DNA from: Pseudomonas synxantha BG33R
GTDB taxonomy: Bacteria > Pseudomonadota > Gammaproteobacteria > Pseudomonadales > Pseudomonadaceae
Direction of reading: 5' to 3'
NCBI RefSeq assembly: GCF_000263715.2
Contig: NZ_CM001514.1
Coordinates: 2,590,936-2,654,935, forward strand
DNA: 64,000 nucleotides
In this document: positions 63,701 through 64,000 of the stretch, piece by piece
How the letters are laid out: each line of letters starts with the position of its first letter
How positions within the stretch are numbered: position 1 is the first letter of the stretch
The notes under the pieces: generated by a model
Seen by the model: the letters and a program-made list of their open reading frames with translations, nothing else
The model's database searches: none
Told to the model about the DNA's origin: nothing
Made by a program: the position numbers and the translations under genes

Positions 63701-64000
63701 ACCACTTTGGACAGCAACGCTGCGGTCAACCTGGCCAACAATGTGAACGTCAACGGTACGTTGACTGTTGGCGGCAGCAACGCCTTGACCCTGGCCGGCA
63801 CCGTGGCAGGCACCGGCAGCCTGATCAAAAATGGCATCGCCAACCTGACCCTCAGTGGTAACAACACTTACGCCGGGCCAACCGCACTCAACGCCGGCGC
63901 CTTGATCCTGGGCTCCAATAGCGCACTGGGCAGTGGCGCGTTGAACGCGGCAGCCGGTACCAGCCTCGACAGCAGCACCGCGGTGGCTTTGGCCAATACC
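57749..64000 (+). CDS. giant autotransporter adhesin, 5' part (passenger repeats)
   Basis: An open frame of 2084 codons without a stop, running off the right edge. It begins at GTG six bases after AAGGAG. The signal peptide is about 38 residues (MDRRLATAAVPRISALSLAI to SPDVFA). Residues 40-400 are a Gly/Asn/Thr/Ser-rich beta-helix (NNSGTIDP, NNGTIGS, NTGTISGG motifs). From about residue 400 come autotransporter-associated (PATR-like) repeats with a core of type GAGSLIKTGAGLLTLTGNNT and a near-constant 86-residue length. A second module, FWDGS to QFVTDGY, occurs at 61058 and 63227. The C-terminal beta-barrel should lie beyond the window. It would be a surface adhesin or biofilm protein. Almost no Cys, Lys-poor, acidic. 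Confidence 0.9.
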   Translation, partial: MDRRLATAAVPRISALSLAIRLGVAGLVMGLASPDVFAACTPASPAAGATVTCTGVPSLPLFLNTFSSAVNDLTVNVSPGAQLNATLGGKALTLTGNNATLNNSGTIDPALLGLVSVLSGGVVIGNTAASALNITNTASGIMRGTGALLGLNLASLDGMALNATNGAGGITTIVNNGTIGSSSLLGLSLFTSDTPVVAVQGGGQVNMTNNGTLTGRVAFESSATGNTFLNTGTISGGVSMGAGSTNTFTAVSGSSVTNGGGIGASLGGLLGVNLTFAPTGQVDGGALGSNTLILQNTTGVGGGITGTGTASSANYVNFNNLTINSGTWTLQGPLVSGSTTLNGGISQFNNNTTFGTGVLTANGGTIEATGNGLTLSNLLTLGTGGLTVQGASTGLTLSGVLSGAGGLTKAGTGQLILSGANTYTGATNLAGGSVQLGNNLALSSSAVTVSAATTLQAPGTVSLGNALTLNGNLTTDVAGALTLGGAISGTSGITHSGAGSLTLNGVNSGYSGTTSLGAGTLVLGNNTALGSGGLSVTGAANLDAGGASLLTNNVALGANLTLTGTNPLTLGGVMSGAGSLIKTGAGLLTLTGNNTRTGITALNAGGLVVGSATALGSGALNAAAGTTLDASTAVTLTNAVNLAGNLGIGGTADLTLSGGINGAGSLTKTGAANLILSGANGFLGGTTLNAGTLTVGSNSALGLGDLTVGGAATLDSSAPVALSNGIVLNAGLTVGGTNALTLGNTISGAGPLIKDGLANLTLNGTNTFSGGATLNAGTLTLGTAGALGSGALTVGGAATLDNSAAFGIGNNIALNADLSLAGNNDLALNGVISGAGALIKNGLADLALSGSNTFTGAVDILSGSVTLLSADALAGSSGANVAAGAALNLNVDSSLAGLSGTGDVAVGGGFNLTVGGLSTSSTFDGSLSGAGGLIKVGTGTLDLTGINGISGNTAINAGTLNLTGSLGSAVVDVNSGGTLTGSGSLLGAVNINNGGHLALGSGATLSAGSLNMSAGGNLDVALGAPSLTSLLNVGGNVNLAGNLNVSDAGGFGAGVYRLINYTGSLAGALNVNSVPLGYGLGDLLVQTSVGSQVNLVVSAPNIRFWDGSNTVPNGSVDGGSGTWTAGGTNWTSADGILNQTWGGGFAVFQGAAGTVSVEGAQTLTGMQFVTDGYNLVNGTGGQLSTGSGNFAVRVDPLATATIGVDITGAGALNKLDTGTLVLGGANSYTGGTLLDGGTLVVGSNTALGTGALTAAAGTTLDSNTAAALGNDVTLNGDLNLAGSNALALNGVIGGTGGLIKNGAATVTLGGSNIFLGPVALNAGGLVLAANSALGVGVLNAAGGTTLDASTALSVNNAINLAGNLGIGGTADLALTGAINGAGSLTKDGAANLTLTGANAFLGGTTLNAGTLTLGNAAALGLGNLTVGGAATLDNNAALTIGNNAVLNAALTVAGSNDLTLGGLLSGTGELVKNGAADLTLNGVNTYQGGTTLNAGTLTLGTAAALGTGALTVGGAATLANSTPLVLANAVNLNAGLTVGGLNNNLTLAGVLAGSGDLIKTGTADLSLTGNNTFNGLFDVQSGSLTTVGNGALGVGAGVNLAVGTSLNLGGTASLGALTGTGLATVGAGSTLSVGGNNLDSTFDGVLAGLGNFAKDGTGALTLGGLSALTGDTLVNGGSLLVNGSLASANVSVGSGATLGGVGTLLGNVVIADGGHLAVNSGATLTTGSLLLNANSNLDAGLGAPSTGGTALVQVNGNLTLDGTLNVSDIGGFGTGIYRLIDYTGGLTNNGLQLGSLPVNIPAADLDLQTAIGNQVNLLVNGSTNVQFWDGSQVTGNGAIEGGSGTWSAGTGNWTGVNGAFNTTWAPNSFAVFQGTAGTVTVDGAQAITGLQFVTDGYNLAGGTAGALTLFNGTGGNTAVRVDPGVTATLGVTLNGGGTLAKLDTGTLVLNGANSYTGGTALNGGTLVVGNDSALGSGGLTTANGTTLDSNAAVNLANNVNVNGTLTVGGSNALTLAGTVAGTGSLIKNGIANLTLSGNNTYAGPTALNAGALILGSNSALGSGALNAAAGTSLDSSTAVALANT
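58967..64000 (+). repeat. 258-bp tandem passenger repeats within a 2.17-kb super-repeat
   Basis: The LIK/LTK-x-G marker codon falls at 58967, 59225, 59486, 59744, 60002, 60260, then 61640, 61898, 62156, 62417 and 63821. Most steps are exactly 258 bp, two are 261. Between blocks lies a spacer with GFGxGxYRLIxYTG and then the FWDGS module. FWDGS recurs 2169 bp apart (61058 and 63227). Confidence 0.88.

Noticed and set aside
58967..64000. CRISPR-like periodicity
   Set aside because: The repeats are 258 bp, diverged and entirely within a reading frame; there are no short identical repeats with unique spacers.
1..64000. Genomic island, prophage, transposase or tRNA-flanked integration
   Set aside because: No integrase, transposase, tRNA, att-like direct repeats or abrupt composition change was seen; the repeats present are REP-type.

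Overview
The window looks like a chromosomal segment of a fluorescent Pseudomonas (P. fluorescens group). The evidence is high GC, a pyoverdine block in the order familiar from P. aeruginosa (pvdA-fpvI // pvdR-pvdT-opmQ), many REP-type palindromes with the GTGGGAGGGGGCTTGC or GTGGGAGCTGGCTTGC core, and dense catabolic operons each with a local regulator. No rRNA, tRNA, IS element, prophage or CRISPR array was seen.

Layout. 1-2.5 kb: 3' end of a TonB-dependent siderophore receptor, a REP pair, and a small two-TM membrane protein behind a LexA-like palindrome. 2.5-13.5 kb: L-arabinose oxidative (non-phosphorylating) catabolism. A minus-strand unit (L-arabonate dehydratase, GntR/FCD regulator) diverges from a plus-strand operon (MFS carrier, FAH-fold AraD1, 2-ketoglutarate semialdehyde dehydrogenase, SMP-30 lactonase, araFGH). 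13.7-22.1 kb: a LacI-controlled locus with a ribose-type ABC importer, a polyol dehydrogenase, an FGGY kinase, an L-xylulose-reductase-like SDR and the LacI repressor. A 440-bp structured repeat is lodged before the SDR. 22.2-31.4 kb: a LysR regulator, then a minus-strand operon for uptake (Liv-type ABC) and hydrolysis (M20 carbamoylase, amidase) of an amide or ureido compound, headed by a GntR/FCD regulator.

31.5-39.1 kb: a degenerate alpha/beta hydrolase, the PvdRT-OpmQ exporter, the ECF sigma factor FpvI and PvdA, with two perfect PvdS (iron-starvation) boxes. 39.1-41.3 kb: a two-gene DNA-repair-type operon (radical SAM plus TIGR03915/DUF4130 partner) under a LexA-like box. 41.3-47.2 kb: a basic amino acid ABC importer with an Lrp/AsnC regulator, ornithine cyclodeaminase and a CtlX citrulline hydrolase, together a citrulline to ornithine to proline route. 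47.4-52.2 kb: a PAS-LuxR regulator divergent from thiolase, acyl-CoA synthetase and an MHS carrier. 52.3-57.4 kb: housekeeping and orphan genes (YbjN-like, histidine phosphatase, cobF, esterase, secreted protein, CPA2 antiporter). 57.7 kb to the end: the first 2084 codons of a very large autotransporter built from 86-residue repeats in a 2.17-kb super-repeat.

Most of the content is ordinary pseudomonad accessory metabolism. The items most worth following up are the two LexA-like sites (one before a two-TM protein of unknown function, one before the radical SAM pair), the compound structured repeat at 19.9-20.3 kb, REP sequences that now encode the C-termini of two genes, the perfect 20-bp palindrome of the PAS-LuxR locus, and the autotransporter super-repeat. 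Family names come from recognising motifs by eye; no database search was run.
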